Of a stretch of 7,043 nucleotides of DNA, positions 1-7,043 are shown in pieces. The stretch spans positions 1-7,043 of the forward strand of contig VXXH01000010.1 in assembly GCA_009835515.1 (NCBI GenBank), given 5' to 3'. The position numbers were made by a program, and so were the translations under genes. Position 1 is the stretch's first letter. Each line of letters starts with the position of its first letter. The notes under the pieces are model-generated. The model worked only from the letters and a program-made list of their open reading frames with translations, made no database searches and was not told where the DNA came from. Source of the DNA: Candidatus Poribacteria bacterium. GTDB lineage: Bacteria; Poribacteria; WGA-4E; WGA-3G.

Positions 1-3000
1 GTGCATAAAAATCTAATATTGTTTTCATATCAAGCCAATGCCTTTCCACAAACCGGAGACTTGTATTCCAATCACCGAGTGTTAATAGGATTTCAAAATC
101 GTCTGAATTATCCGAATCTATCAATTGCTGCCGTAGAGCATCCATCGCATCAGGTACCTGCTTTATAAACATCTTATACTTCGGTGAACACTCTGGGCAG
201 AGTGCCAAAAACTGAGCCTCATACTCTTTTGTAAAGTACCCCTTTAGCATTTCGACAGCATCGAAGTAGTAATTCCCACCGCGATATTTAAAAGGCATCT
301 CCTCTTGACATATCTGACAGACCATTTGGTCATCATCATTTGTGTAGTGTGTGCTAAGCCAAGTCTTGGGATCGATTGTATCCCTTGATGTCCGAACGCT
401 CCTTAATTTCTCAGTATATTCCTTGTCAGGTGCCTTTCCAAGTTCTAAGAGAATCTGCTTTTCTCGCCGCTCGGGGTTTGACACCGGATTCACAGGAAAA
501 GATGCTGCTTGAGATATTGATGGGTCAATGAACGTAGATTCAGAGGAGGATTGTAACAACGATTCAATTTGCTCAATCGTCTCCGGTGGTGCATTAACAA
601 TCTGAGTGAGTATATCTGGAGGGATGCCAATCGCCGGAGCAATTAAATCAATTATCTGATTCTGGCTTATTGGCATATCCAGTTTTTTCGCCAATTTTTC
701 ATCCTTTTTGAACGAACCAGGGAGATCGTCGAGGGCAATTTCACTTGGTTTGTGCATATTTCCATCAGTATCAGGGAGCCATGCAGTGTCAATCAACAAC
801 TGCCCTAAAGAATCAGAGATGTGTTCATCTGACCGACTATTTCCGTAATTCTGAGTTGTTGATTTCTCTATAAATCCTTTAATACAATCGGCGTTAGGAA
901 TAGCAATATGATTCCAGATGAAGGTACTTTTCTCAAGCGTTAGGTTGTCAAGAGCATGTTTCAATCCATCAACACTTATGTTCGGGTCAAAGCCGTTAAC
1001 TCCTCTCTGGTGTTTACCGTGTTGGCTCACAATAGTAACATTTCCTTGCAAATCCGCCTTTTTCCTTTCAATCTGCACAGAATCCAGAATTTCTAAATCC
1101 TTAAACAATTCACGAGCGGCGGGTGGATATTTATTGAGGTTAACAAATGCGCCTGTTGGTCCGCCTAAGATATCAGATCTGAAACACTTCTGCAAGTAAG
1201 CAAGGTTGTCATTTTGCTCCTTCCAAATTTCAACCCAACTTACTAAGTTGTTCCCTTCAAAATACATCCGCAATGCATCTGTGCCAAAATAGAGTTGATC
1301 TGGTCTAAGATAGATAGGGCTGTCTGCGTTTGCATGCTCAGCGAGGATAAACGGTGTTTCTCGTAACGCCTTTAGGAGCCGCTCTATCTTCTCTCGTGAA
1401 TCTGTTTTGTATGCGCGTTCAATTTTGGCAAAATCACAGAGATGATCGTTGATCGAAACTGTTGGGAAATCCTGTTTGTATTTTGGGAGTACCGTCTCAA
1501 CGACTTCTGCAACAAGGTCAGACTCTTGGACCCCTAACGCTTTCAAAAAATCGTAGGCACCTTCATCTTGCGAGATTTCCCACTTTACAATTGGCAGTGA
1601 AGCATCAGTAGTTGCACCAACTGAAAAATAGGCAGTTGGATGGGAAGTTTCTTGAGGTGGATTAACGTGTGTTCCATCTTGGAGACGCAGGATAGGTTTT
1701 GTACGAAGAACACTTCCGCTGGAACGCCATAATGCTGGCTGGTCGGATAAGAACTTATAGAATTTGATAAACCACTCGTCAGTTTGACTTGAGAGAAATT
1801 TTTCTGAAAGTCTACGGGCAAACATGTCTGGCGTGACTTCTTCGACTTCCAGAGAGTCCATGATGTATTTCCGTAGAGATGGCGTACGGTCAAGTGTAAT
1901 TGCAGCGGACAACCACTTTAACGTCACATTACCATCGACATTAGGACGCAAAAGCATACCTAATTGAATATCAGTGAGTAGATTTCTAACGGCATCAGAA
2001 CGCGTTAATACAGCATCTCGTGCGGATACAAACGAGTTATCATTTGTCGGGAGTAATGCTTCGTTCTTCAACACTTCACGCACTTTCGCGTAAATAGCAT
2101 AAAACAGACCATTCGTGTTGTATACAAGATTATTTAGCCGATTGGCAAGTGATTCAAGGAATTGGACATTTAGCAAAATTTTCCGCTTTTTTAGGAGAGG
2201 CAACAATTCGCCGGAAATCAAATCCGCACCACATCTCATTAACCAGTAATTCCAAGGAACATCTTGAATGTCTTCACGTGAACTGGGTAGGATAAAATCA
2301 GCATTAATTAAAAACGGAAAACCTGTGTCTGAGCGAATAGGGAGGTAGGCAAAAATCTTACCTCCGGCTGCAGAACCTTCATTCAATGGGAACGCGACTG
2401 ATACCTCTCGATCTTCTATTCCTTCTCGTTTCTCATGATGAATATCCGCCGGTTTATTAAAGCGTTTATTACACACCAAGAAACTATCGGAAGTAAAAAA
2501 GGCAGATCCGTGTTTATTGCCTTCAACTACGATTGCAACCTCTGGCGTAGTGGTACTATCTTTCAAGATTGTAAGATTGTCCCCGGTATCTGTCTCAATC
2601 CGAATTTCTTCAAGTGTAGAAAGAAAAAGAATTACCTCTGGTTCAATATCTCGGAGCATTATCTCGATTTTATCATATCCAAAATCGCTCTTTGTTAATG
2701 GTAAGATGATATAGGTATCAGAAAGAAGGAGACCTTCCGGAGGCGTATCAATCCATTGCGGCACGATGTATCCAAGTCCAGTCTCAGGATCAGACTCTGG
2801 CAAACAGAAATGGTAACCGTTAGAGAAAATGTGAGGATTGTCTGTCACACGAAAAACAGATTTAAAACCTATTCCTTTTTCACCAATGTATCCTTGTTCC
2901 TTCTTTTTTGTGGTTTCGCCGACCGCACAGATAGCATCTACATTATCAACATCAAAACCGACCTCGTTATTTTGAATAATCAATGCCCCATCGGATCCTG

Positions 3001-3244
3001 GACTATTAGTAGGATCAGTTTTCGTTAATCGAAAGGAAATAAATGGCGGATAAGTATTTTGCTCCGCGTATGTGTTATCTTCAGCATTCTGAATCAACTC
3101 AAAGATAAAATGGGTATGTTTGTTGTAAAGATCATTCGCCAGAGTCCGGATTGAATTATGTGAACTATTCTTAAGCCGTTCACTTCCATCATAAAAATCC
3201 TGTCGAATTCTCTGGATATGTTCAAATTGTTCACTTGACACCAT
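1..3244 (-). CDS. Sacsin/NO VEIN-type GHKL (Hsp90-like) ATPase, large protein, 3' end beyond window
   Basis: The reading frame is open from ATG at 3244 to the left edge (1081 codons, no stop), so the C-terminus is missing. The N-terminus is a GHKL ATP-binding module: N-box ELIQNAEDN at residues 49-57 (E49, N53, D56), a variant G1 box NNEVGF at 92-97, and a glycine-rich lid/G2 box GEKGIGFKSVF at 121-131. Residues 301-332 hold a conserved-looking block (LPIRSDTGFPF...SSREDI...WN) that I associate with sacsin-like ATPases following the ATPase core. The middle, roughly 340-950, has no domain I can name. Near the end lies a CxxC-x36-CxxC cluster (C976, C979, C1016, C1019), probably zinc-binding. 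The last visible residues look like a family C-terminus, so little may be missing (inference). The start is chosen because GGAGG lies 5 bases upstream and an in-frame stop lies just before it. It follows the helicase by 49 bases and is probably co-transcribed. The protein is likely cytoplasmic; no signal peptide or membrane segment is seen. Exact function is unknown; a defence or chaperone-like conformational ATPase role is inferred. Confidence 0.93.
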   Translation of the reverse strand, partial: MVSSEQFEHIQRIRQDFYDGSERLKNSSHNSIRTLANDLYNKHTHFIFELIQNAEDNTYAEQNTYPPFISFRLTKTDPTNSPGSDGALIIQNNEVGFDVDNVDAICAVGETTKKKEQGYIGEKGIGFKSVFRVTDNPHIFSNGYHFCLPESDPETGLGYIVPQWIDTPPEGLLLSDTYIILPLTKSDFGYDKIEIMLRDIEPEVILFLSTLEEIRIETDTGDNLTILKDSTTTPEVAIVVEGNKHGSAFFTSDSFLVCNKRFNKPADIHHEKREGIEDREVSVAFPLNEGSAAGGKIFAYLPIRSDTGFPFLINADFILPSSREDIQDVPWNYWLMRCGADLISGELLPLLKKRKILLNVQFLESLANRLNNLVYNTNGLFYAIYAKVREVLKNEALLPTNDNSFVSARDAVLTRSDAVRNLLTDIQLGMLLRPNVDGNVTLKWLSAAITLDRTPSLRKYIMDSLEVEEVTPDMFARRLSEKFLSSQTDEWFIKFYKFLSDQPALWRSSGSVLRTKPILRLQDGTHVNPPQETSHPTAYFSVGATTDASLPIVKWEISQDEGAYDFLKALGVQESDLVAEVVETVLPKYKQDFPTVSINDHLCDFAKIERAYKTDSREKIERLLKALRETPFILAEHANADSPIYLRPDQLYFGTDALRMYFEGNNLVSWVEIWKEQNDNLAYLQKCFRSDILGGPTGAFVNLNKYPPAARELFKDLEILDSVQIERKKADLQGNVTIVSQHGKHQRGVNGFDPNISVDGLKHALDNLTLEKSTFIWNHIAIPNADCIKGFIEKSTTQNYGNSRSDEHISDSLGQLLIDTAWLPDTDGNMHKPSEIALDDLPGSFKKDEKLAKKLDMPISQNQIIDLIAPAIGIPPDILTQIVNAPPETIEQIESLLQSSSESTFIDPSISQAASFPVNPVSNPERREKQILLELGKAPDKEYTEKLRSVRTSRDTIDPKTWLSTHYTNDDDQMVCQICQEEMPFKYRGGNYYFDAVEMLKGYFTKEYEAQFLALCPECSPKYKMFIKQVPDAMDALRQQLIDSDNSDDFEILLTLGDWNTSLRFVERHWLDMKTILDFYA

Positions 3245-3247
3245 AGA

Positions 3248-3254
3248 CTCCTCC
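3248..3254 (-). promoter_or_regulatory. Ribosome binding site of the GHKL ATPase gene
   Basis: GGAGGAG on the minus strand lies just before the ATG at 3244, with five bases between GGAGG and the start. The next codon is GTG, which could also initiate, but the spacing favours the ATG. An in-frame TAG at 3254-3256 overlaps the site and excludes an upstream start. Confidence 0.8.
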
Positions 3255-3293
3255 TAAATCTGTAGGAAAATACAGCACAAATCTATACGCACT

Positions 3294-6200
3294 CTACTCC
3301 ACCTCAAGAACGCCATAAGCCACGGGTTCTGATGTAATATCTGCTTGCGCTATTGCTGTGTTAAATTCTTCGATGCGCCGCTGGTAATCTACTTTAGCGT
3401 TGTCGAGTTGACTTCGCCGCATTCGTTGGATGTTCGGATCGGTTGCTTGTATGAGTTTCTGATCAAGGACCGTCCTCTGTTTCTGATAGCTTGTTGACAG
3501 ACTCTCCTTTCGGTAGTCTGCTAATGCCTGCGTACGCTCCCTATGATTGGCACGTGCCTCAGCCCATAACTTCTGTTGCTCTTTTTCCAATTCATCTTTC
3601 TTAGTTAACAGTTGATTCCCTTGGGTATCACTATCCACAGCGCGCTCAAGTAGATCGTTAAGACACGGCGTTAATACTTCAGATGAAGCAATGGGTTTAA
3701 GCACCAAATGTTCCCGAATTCCAAGGAATCGCCACTGGTAAATAGCAAATTCATAACGCCCCGATGGAACATTGCTTGTTTTAACTTTCAGTGTTGTAAC
3801 AACTTCTTGTCCAGCATTCAACGTCGCTGCTGCCTGTTTCACTAAGGGGTGTGTTGGCATAATAAACATCGCGTCAGGATGCTGTGTTGCACAGTCTGCT
3901 TCAAAAGTTATAGATAGATGCTGTCCCGAACCTTTTAGCCATTTTTCCCAGTCACGATAGACTCGCGCCTTTTCGCGAGAAAATTGCTGAAAATCAGCCA
4001 ATAGAGTATTCCGCGCGCCTTCAGAAAGTCGAAGGGTTTTGAGCGGTTTTTCGCCAAGAATGAACTCTTGTTCTGCCCCAATTTTCTGCCGAAGATAGCG
4101 CGTGACGAGCCGCTGTATTGATTTCGGGGATAACCAGTAACTGGAGGCATCTTCAACCTCTTTCTCCATTTTGTCTTCAGGGAAACGGAGACCAAAGAGG
4201 TCTAATTGTTGCGCTTCAAGCTCCTCATGTTCCTGTATTAACCGGATCTGGTTATCTTCCAATTGTTGTAATTTAGTTCTTCGCTCTGCTTCGGTTAATC
4301 CATAATCTTCGGCGATATTCCGCAGTTCAGTTGTAACTTCACCGAGGATTTCTTCACTACCACCCAAGGCACTTTCAAACACACCGATGCGAAGTAGGCA
4401 TCGCTCATAAATGTCAGCATCAACGGTATCTGGTGTGATGAGATTAATAATCGCAACACTTTCGCTCTTTTGCCCTCTGCGATCAATACGACCAATGCGC
4501 TGTTCAATCTTCATCGGGTTCCAAGGGAGATCATAGTTGACGATGCAATCACAGAACTGGTAATCCAACCCTTCACAACCGACTTCGGAAAAGAGCATCA
4601 GGTCAAGACTATCGGTCTCTGATCTTGGTTTTTCAAACCGTTCACGGAGTTCAAGGCGTTCCTCGTCTGGAGTACCGCCATGAATCTGCGCGACGCGAAA
4701 ACCGTCGCGCATGAGGTTTTTGTGAAGATAGGAAAGCGTGTGGCGGAAACTACTAAAAATCATGACCTTGTTATTCGGCAGGTTTTGTCGCTCGCGAACA
4801 ATTTTTCGGAGTGCCTCTAACTTCAAATCTTTTGGATCAAGGTTTTTCGCTTTCTCCAGAAGTGTTTGGACATGTTCGCGAATGTGTGTGGTAAGTTCTG
4901 GTGTAGGCATTGCATCAAGTGCGTCAGCCTCTGTCCATTCAAGTTCGTCAAGGCGACGGTTCAATATATCCTCAAGTAGTGGTTCAAGTCCATGCAGACA
5001 ACTTGCTAACTGTCGACGGAGCGTCGTCATCATGAAGTTAACGCTCTGATCACCGTGCAAGCTGCGGAATATCTCTGCTTGCGTTTCAAGCAGTGCTTCA
5101 TGAAGTTCTTCCTGCTCCGTCGTTAGCGCGACCTCTACAGTCCGCGAACGCCGAATAGTAAATTCACCGATATCGCGGCGGCGGGTTCTATTGATAATTC
5201 CTGAAAATGTGTGGAGTGCTTCCATATCGGTAATGAGTTGGACGCGCCCTTCAGGCGTAATGTGCCCACGAGCGAGTTGCTTTCTGACCTGCTTGAACTC
5301 TGGGTCATTTTTGGAAATTGATTGTCCCCAAGCGGTTGCAGATGCTTGGTCAAGGGATTCCTTGGCACTTTGTATCCATCCACTCTCTTGTGCTCGCGCA
5401 GCATCAACGGCTTGGTTAATAAAAGGATTCGGCTCCGCCATGTGGTTAAAACTTTCTTCATCTAAGATTAGGTCTGGACGTAGGACATTAAGGAGCACAT
5501 ACAGATCATGACTACCGAGTTGGATAGGGGTCGCGGTGAGAAAAACCGCTGCGTTAGCGTTTTCACAAAAAAACCGTACAGCTTCATGATTGGCAGTACC
5601 CTGATTTCGGATATGGTGCGCTTCATCAACAATAACAAGATCAAAATGCGGCGGTGGGTCTAAATCCAAAAGTCCCTTTCCAGTCTTCTTTTTCGAGGTT
5701 CCACCGGGACCGAAAAGGAGTGTTTTACTTAGCAATGAATAGGGGAGGATCGCCTTCTGATACCGTTCGGGCCATTCACCATCCAGATGCATCTCCTTGA
5801 GGCAGTATTGCAATGTCTTTCCGTCCAGATGCTCAAAATTCTCGTCAAACCGTTTCATCTCTCGCTGCCATTTTTGCTCAGCAACCAACGGACGTGGACA
5901 TATAATAAGGACGGAATTGATCTCACTACGTGCCTGTAACTCTCGGAGAATCAATCCGGCTTCAATCGTTTTTCCTACGCCGACGCTATCAGCGATAAGC
6001 AATCGGGGTAGATCCGCTTTGATAAATTTGAGAACAGGGCGGTATTGATACGGGATAAAGTCAACCCGTGCGGCATTGAGCGAGTATAGCGTTGATAAGC
6101 CAGGGTATTGTATCTGAAGTGCCGTTAGGTAGGCATGAAAGTCATCACAAGCAAAGATGCAAGAATCGTCTTGGACATCAAGCTGCAACTGAGAAGGATA

Positions 6201-6350
6201 AAAGGTGTGAACTTTTTGACCAACAAAAACGTGAATTTGGTCTTCGGGAGTGCCCGGGGACACACCGACAACAGCACCACGAGTAGAGGGATCTGCTTTC
6301 AAAAAAACAATCTGACCGGGGACAAATTCTGATGAAGGGTTTTGGCTCAT
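3294..6350 (-). CDS. SNF2/RapA-like superfamily 2 DNA translocase (helicase-family ATPase)
   Basis: A complete 1018-residue SNF2-family ATPase, expected to use ATP hydrolysis to move on double-stranded DNA and remodel bound protein or DNA. Residues about 9-60 look like a small SH3/KOW-like beta domain (PGQIVFLK...GAVVGV). The first motor lobe has a Q-motif-like YQYRPVLK (101-108), Walker A ADSVGVGKT (120-128), motif Ia around LIICPRPLVAEQKW (148-161), Walker B DEAH (242-245) and motif III LTATP (271-275). A linker of about 250 residues carries INRTRRRDIGEF (386-397). The second lobe has motif IV around KVMIFSSF (528-535), motif V FSEVGCEGLD (587-596) and motif VI QRIGRIDRRGQ with its arginine fingers (617-627). 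A long C-terminal region ends in a charged, probably coiled-coil stretch (about 915-1005). Length and motif VI match RapA/HepA (about 970 residues), but the flanking regions differ, and large SNF2 proteins of defence systems such as DISARM DrmD are similar in plan. I cannot assign a subfamily. An in-frame TAA at 6372-6374 and a GGAAG site support this ATG. No nuclease domain is visible. Confidence 0.95.
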   Translation of the reverse strand: MSQNPSSEFVPGQIVFLKADPSTRGAVVGVSPGTPEDQIHVFVGQKVHTFYPSQLQLDVQDDSCIFACDDFHAYLTALQIQYPGLSTLYSLNAARVDFIPYQYRPVLKFIKADLPRLLIADSVGVGKTIEAGLILRELQARSEINSVLIICPRPLVAEQKWQREMKRFDENFEHLDGKTLQYCLKEMHLDGEWPERYQKAILPYSLLSKTLLFGPGGTSKKKTGKGLLDLDPPPHFDLVIVDEAHHIRNQGTANHEAVRFFCENANAAVFLTATPIQLGSHDLYVLLNVLRPDLILDEESFNHMAEPNPFINQAVDAARAQESGWIQSAKESLDQASATAWGQSISKNDPEFKQVRKQLARGHITPEGRVQLITDMEALHTFSGIINRTRRRDIGEFTIRRSRTVEVALTTEQEELHEALLETQAEIFRSLHGDQSVNFMMTTLRRQLASCLHGLEPLLEDILNRRLDELEWTEADALDAMPTPELTTHIREHVQTLLEKAKNLDPKDLKLEALRKIVRERQNLPNNKVMIFSSFRHTLSYLHKNLMRDGFRVAQIHGGTPDEERLELRERFEKPRSETDSLDLMLFSEVGCEGLDYQFCDCIVNYDLPWNPMKIEQRIGRIDRRGQKSESVAIINLITPDTVDADIYERCLLRIGVFESALGGSEEILGEVTTELRNIAEDYGLTEAERRTKLQQLEDNQIRLIQEHEELEAQQLDLFGLRFPEDKMEKEVEDASSYWLSPKSIQRLVTRYLRQKIGAEQEFILGEKPLKTLRLSEGARNTLLADFQQFSREKARVYRDWEKWLKGSGQHLSITFEADCATQHPDAMFIMPTHPLVKQAAATLNAGQEVVTTLKVKTSNVPSGRYEFAIYQWRFLGIREHLVLKPIASSEVLTPCLNDLLERAVDSDTQGNQLLTKKDELEKEQQKLWAEARANHRERTQALADYRKESLSTSYQKQRTVLDQKLIQATDPNIQRMRRSQLDNAKVDYQRRIEEFNTAIAQADITSEPVAYGVLEVE

Positions 6351-6356
6351 ATTCGT

Positions 6357-6363
6357 CTTCCTT
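6357..6363 (-). promoter_or_regulatory. Ribosome binding site of the SNF2 helicase gene
   Basis: AAGGAAG on the minus strand ends six bases before the ATG at 6350, an ordinary Shine-Dalgarno position, and follows a run of seven A. It supports the chosen start, which is also the first ATG after the in-frame stop at 6372-6374. Confidence 0.65.
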
Positions 6364-6377
6364 TTTTTAGATTACAC

Positions 6378-6406
6378 TTATTAACTTTACGACTTGTGCC
6401 AGTTAA
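6378..6406 (-). promoter_or_regulatory. Possible weak sigma70-type promoter for the helicase operon
   Basis: On the minus strand TTAACT (6401-6406, four of six matches to TTGACA) is followed after 17 bases by TAATAA (6378-6383, three of six matches to TATAAT). The AT-rich setting about 30 bases before the helicase start is plausible for a promoter, but the hexamers are poor and chance matches are likely in such sequence. If it is not real, the two large genes could be read from a promoter further upstream. Confidence 0.2.
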
Positions 6407-6448
6407 TTTTGCTTTGGTGCTTCAGAGCTGCGTTATGGCGTTGATTTT

Positions 6449-6482
6449 GTAGCACAGCACGCAGGCTAACAGCCTACGCTAC
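6449..6482. repeat. Imperfect palindromic intergenic element (REP-like hairpin)
   Basis: The core is AGGCT-AAC-AGCCT (6463-6475), and an outer pair GTAGC/GCTAC sits at 6449-6453 and 6478-6482. Read on the minus strand, the core extends to an eight-pair stem, CGTAGGCT-GTT-AGCCTGCG (6460-6478), with one G-U pair; on the plus strand that pair is a mismatch, so the RNA hairpin is best formed in the transcript leaving the upstream membrane-protein gene. No T-run follows the stem, so it is not a standard intrinsic terminator. The form, an isolated GC-rich palindrome in an AT-rich intergenic stretch, suits a dispersed REP-type repeat or a mobile small element, or an RNA-processing hairpin protecting the upstream message. 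Only one copy is in the window, so its repetitive nature is inferred. Confidence 0.5.
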
Positions 6483-6529
6483 GAAACCCGTGTGGATAAT
6501 GAAGTCCCTGAAACAATTAGCACAAACTG

Positions 6530-7043
6530 TTAATACAGATTTATCCCAATACTAAAAGCAGTATCAGAACTCTCAAAAGAAAATAGAAGAGATCCGATGA
6601 TGCTCGTCGTCTTTGACATCTGAATTTCTACCCCAGCTTCTCCTAAAATACTACTATCACTCACAGCCTCTTCAAATCCTCTCCATTGATGCTCTGTAAC
6701 CGCCCAAGCATTTGAATAATATACACCAAAAAATGGGGTTATACCCCATCCTGATTTCGTACCCAACCGTTTTAAGACACCACCGCCGCCGGTAAGCCCC
6801 AACGTCCGAGTCTTGACGAATGTTTCACTTGTTGCAGCATTCACAGTCCGGGAAAACATAGCACTAAAACTCCCTTGAAGAAAATAATCTAAGCCTGTCT
6901 GCCCTAACTCGTTAATTCGGACTATTGACAGCCCACCGACGGGTGCTGGCGGGATTTCTAAGGACGTATTGAACGCATCATCCTCAATAAGTGCAACTCC
7001 CCCTGAGAAAGAAATTCTTAAATCTTTGTCAATTCCATAATCA
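6530..7043 (-). CDS. Probable outer-membrane beta-barrel protein, C-terminal part (5' end beyond window)
   Basis: The frame is open from the right edge to TAA at 6530-6532, giving 170 visible residues; an internal ATG at 6859 is unlikely to be the true start because the frame continues upstream without a stop. The protein is made of short alternating, glycine- and aromatic-rich segments separated by polar turns, for example RISFSGGVAL, DYFLQGSFSAMFSR, GWGITPFFGVYYSNAW, GEAGVEIQMSK and SIIGSLLFSFES, as expected for membrane beta-strands. It ends FSIGINLY, with the C-terminal aromatic residue typical of substrates of the BAM assembly machinery, although the alternation of hydrophobic residues is offset by one from the classic signature. 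The signal peptide would lie outside the window. It is separated from the helicase by 179 bases including a hairpin, so it is probably an unrelated upstream neighbour. No family or ligand can be named; a secreted beta-rich protein is the alternative. Confidence 0.6.
   Translation of the reverse strand, partial: DYGIDKDLRISFSGGVALIEDDAFNTSLEIPPAPVGGLSIVRINELGQTGLDYFLQGSFSAMFSRTVNAATSETFVKTRTLGLTGGGGVLKRLGTKSGWGITPFFGVYYSNAWAVTEHQWRGFEEAVSDSSILGEAGVEIQMSKTTSIIGSLLFSFESSDTAFSIGINLY

Noticed and set aside
188..319. HNH endonuclease domain at the CxxC cluster
   Set aside because: The cysteine knuckles fit, but no catalytic His-Asn-His pattern is present in the visible residues.
1585..1893. Minus-strand 102-codon frame within the GHKL gene
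   Set aside because: It overlaps the continuous main frame, which runs without a stop through this stretch, so there is no sign of a frameshift or a separate gene.
2435..3028. Plus-strand open frames (65 to 90 codons) opposite the GHKL ATPase N-terminus
   Set aside because: They lie antisense to the strongly conserved ATPase motifs, and their translations show no family resemblance; they are shadows of the minus-strand gene.
3260..3275. Small inverted repeat CTGTA/TACAG in the gap before the GHKL ATPase gene
   Set aside because: Only five A/T-rich pairs with a six-base loop and no T-run; too weak for a terminator or a regulatory hairpin.
4738..5511. Plus-strand frames of about 105 codons opposite the helicase
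   Set aside because: Ser/Arg/Cys-rich translations typical of antisense reading; the helicase motifs on the other strand explain the sequence.
3294..6350. Naming the helicase rapA or drmD
   Set aside because: Core motifs match both families, but the flanking domains and missing DISARM neighbours do not allow either symbol.
6460..6478. Hairpin as a rho-independent terminator of the membrane-protein gene
   Set aside because: The stem is good on the minus strand but is followed by TGCTGTGC rather than a run of T, so it is listed as a repeat instead.

Overview
The window holds two complete or nearly complete large genes and the end of a third, all on the minus strand, so transcription runs from right to left. 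From upstream to downstream they are: the 3' end of a probable outer-membrane beta-barrel gene (cut by the right edge), a 179-base intergenic stretch with a hairpin-forming repeat, a 1018-residue SNF2/RapA-type helicase, a 49-base gap, and a sacsin/NO VEIN-type GHKL ATPase of at least 1081 residues that runs off the left edge still open. Coding density is high and no RNA gene, CRISPR array, transposase or integrase is visible.

Organism: Shine-Dalgarno sites of the GGAGG type precede both large genes, so this is a bacterium. A beta-barrel-like protein ending in an aromatic residue suggests a diderm (Gram-negative) envelope. Base composition is moderate, somewhat AT-rich by eye. The intergenic palindrome built on AGGCT-AAC-AGCCT looks to me like dispersed repeats seen in Candidatus Poribacteria-type assemblies, but that is recollection without a search and should be treated as a weak guess.

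How the genes may work together: a RapA-like SNF2 ATPase translocase with all helicase motifs sits directly upstream of, and probably in one operon with, a very large protein whose N-terminus is an Hsp90-like (GHKL) ATP-binding module and whose C-terminal part carries a CxxC...CxxC metal-binding cluster. Neither protein has a recognisable nuclease domain in the visible part. Large SNF2 enzymes and sacsin/Nov ATPases are both recurrent components of bacterial anti-phage and restriction-like islands, so the pair is a reasonable candidate for a two-protein (or larger) defence or DNA/RNA surveillance module. This functional reading is inference from domain content and adjacency; the genes to the left of the window would decide whether a nuclease, methyltransferase or other known defence partner belongs to the unit.
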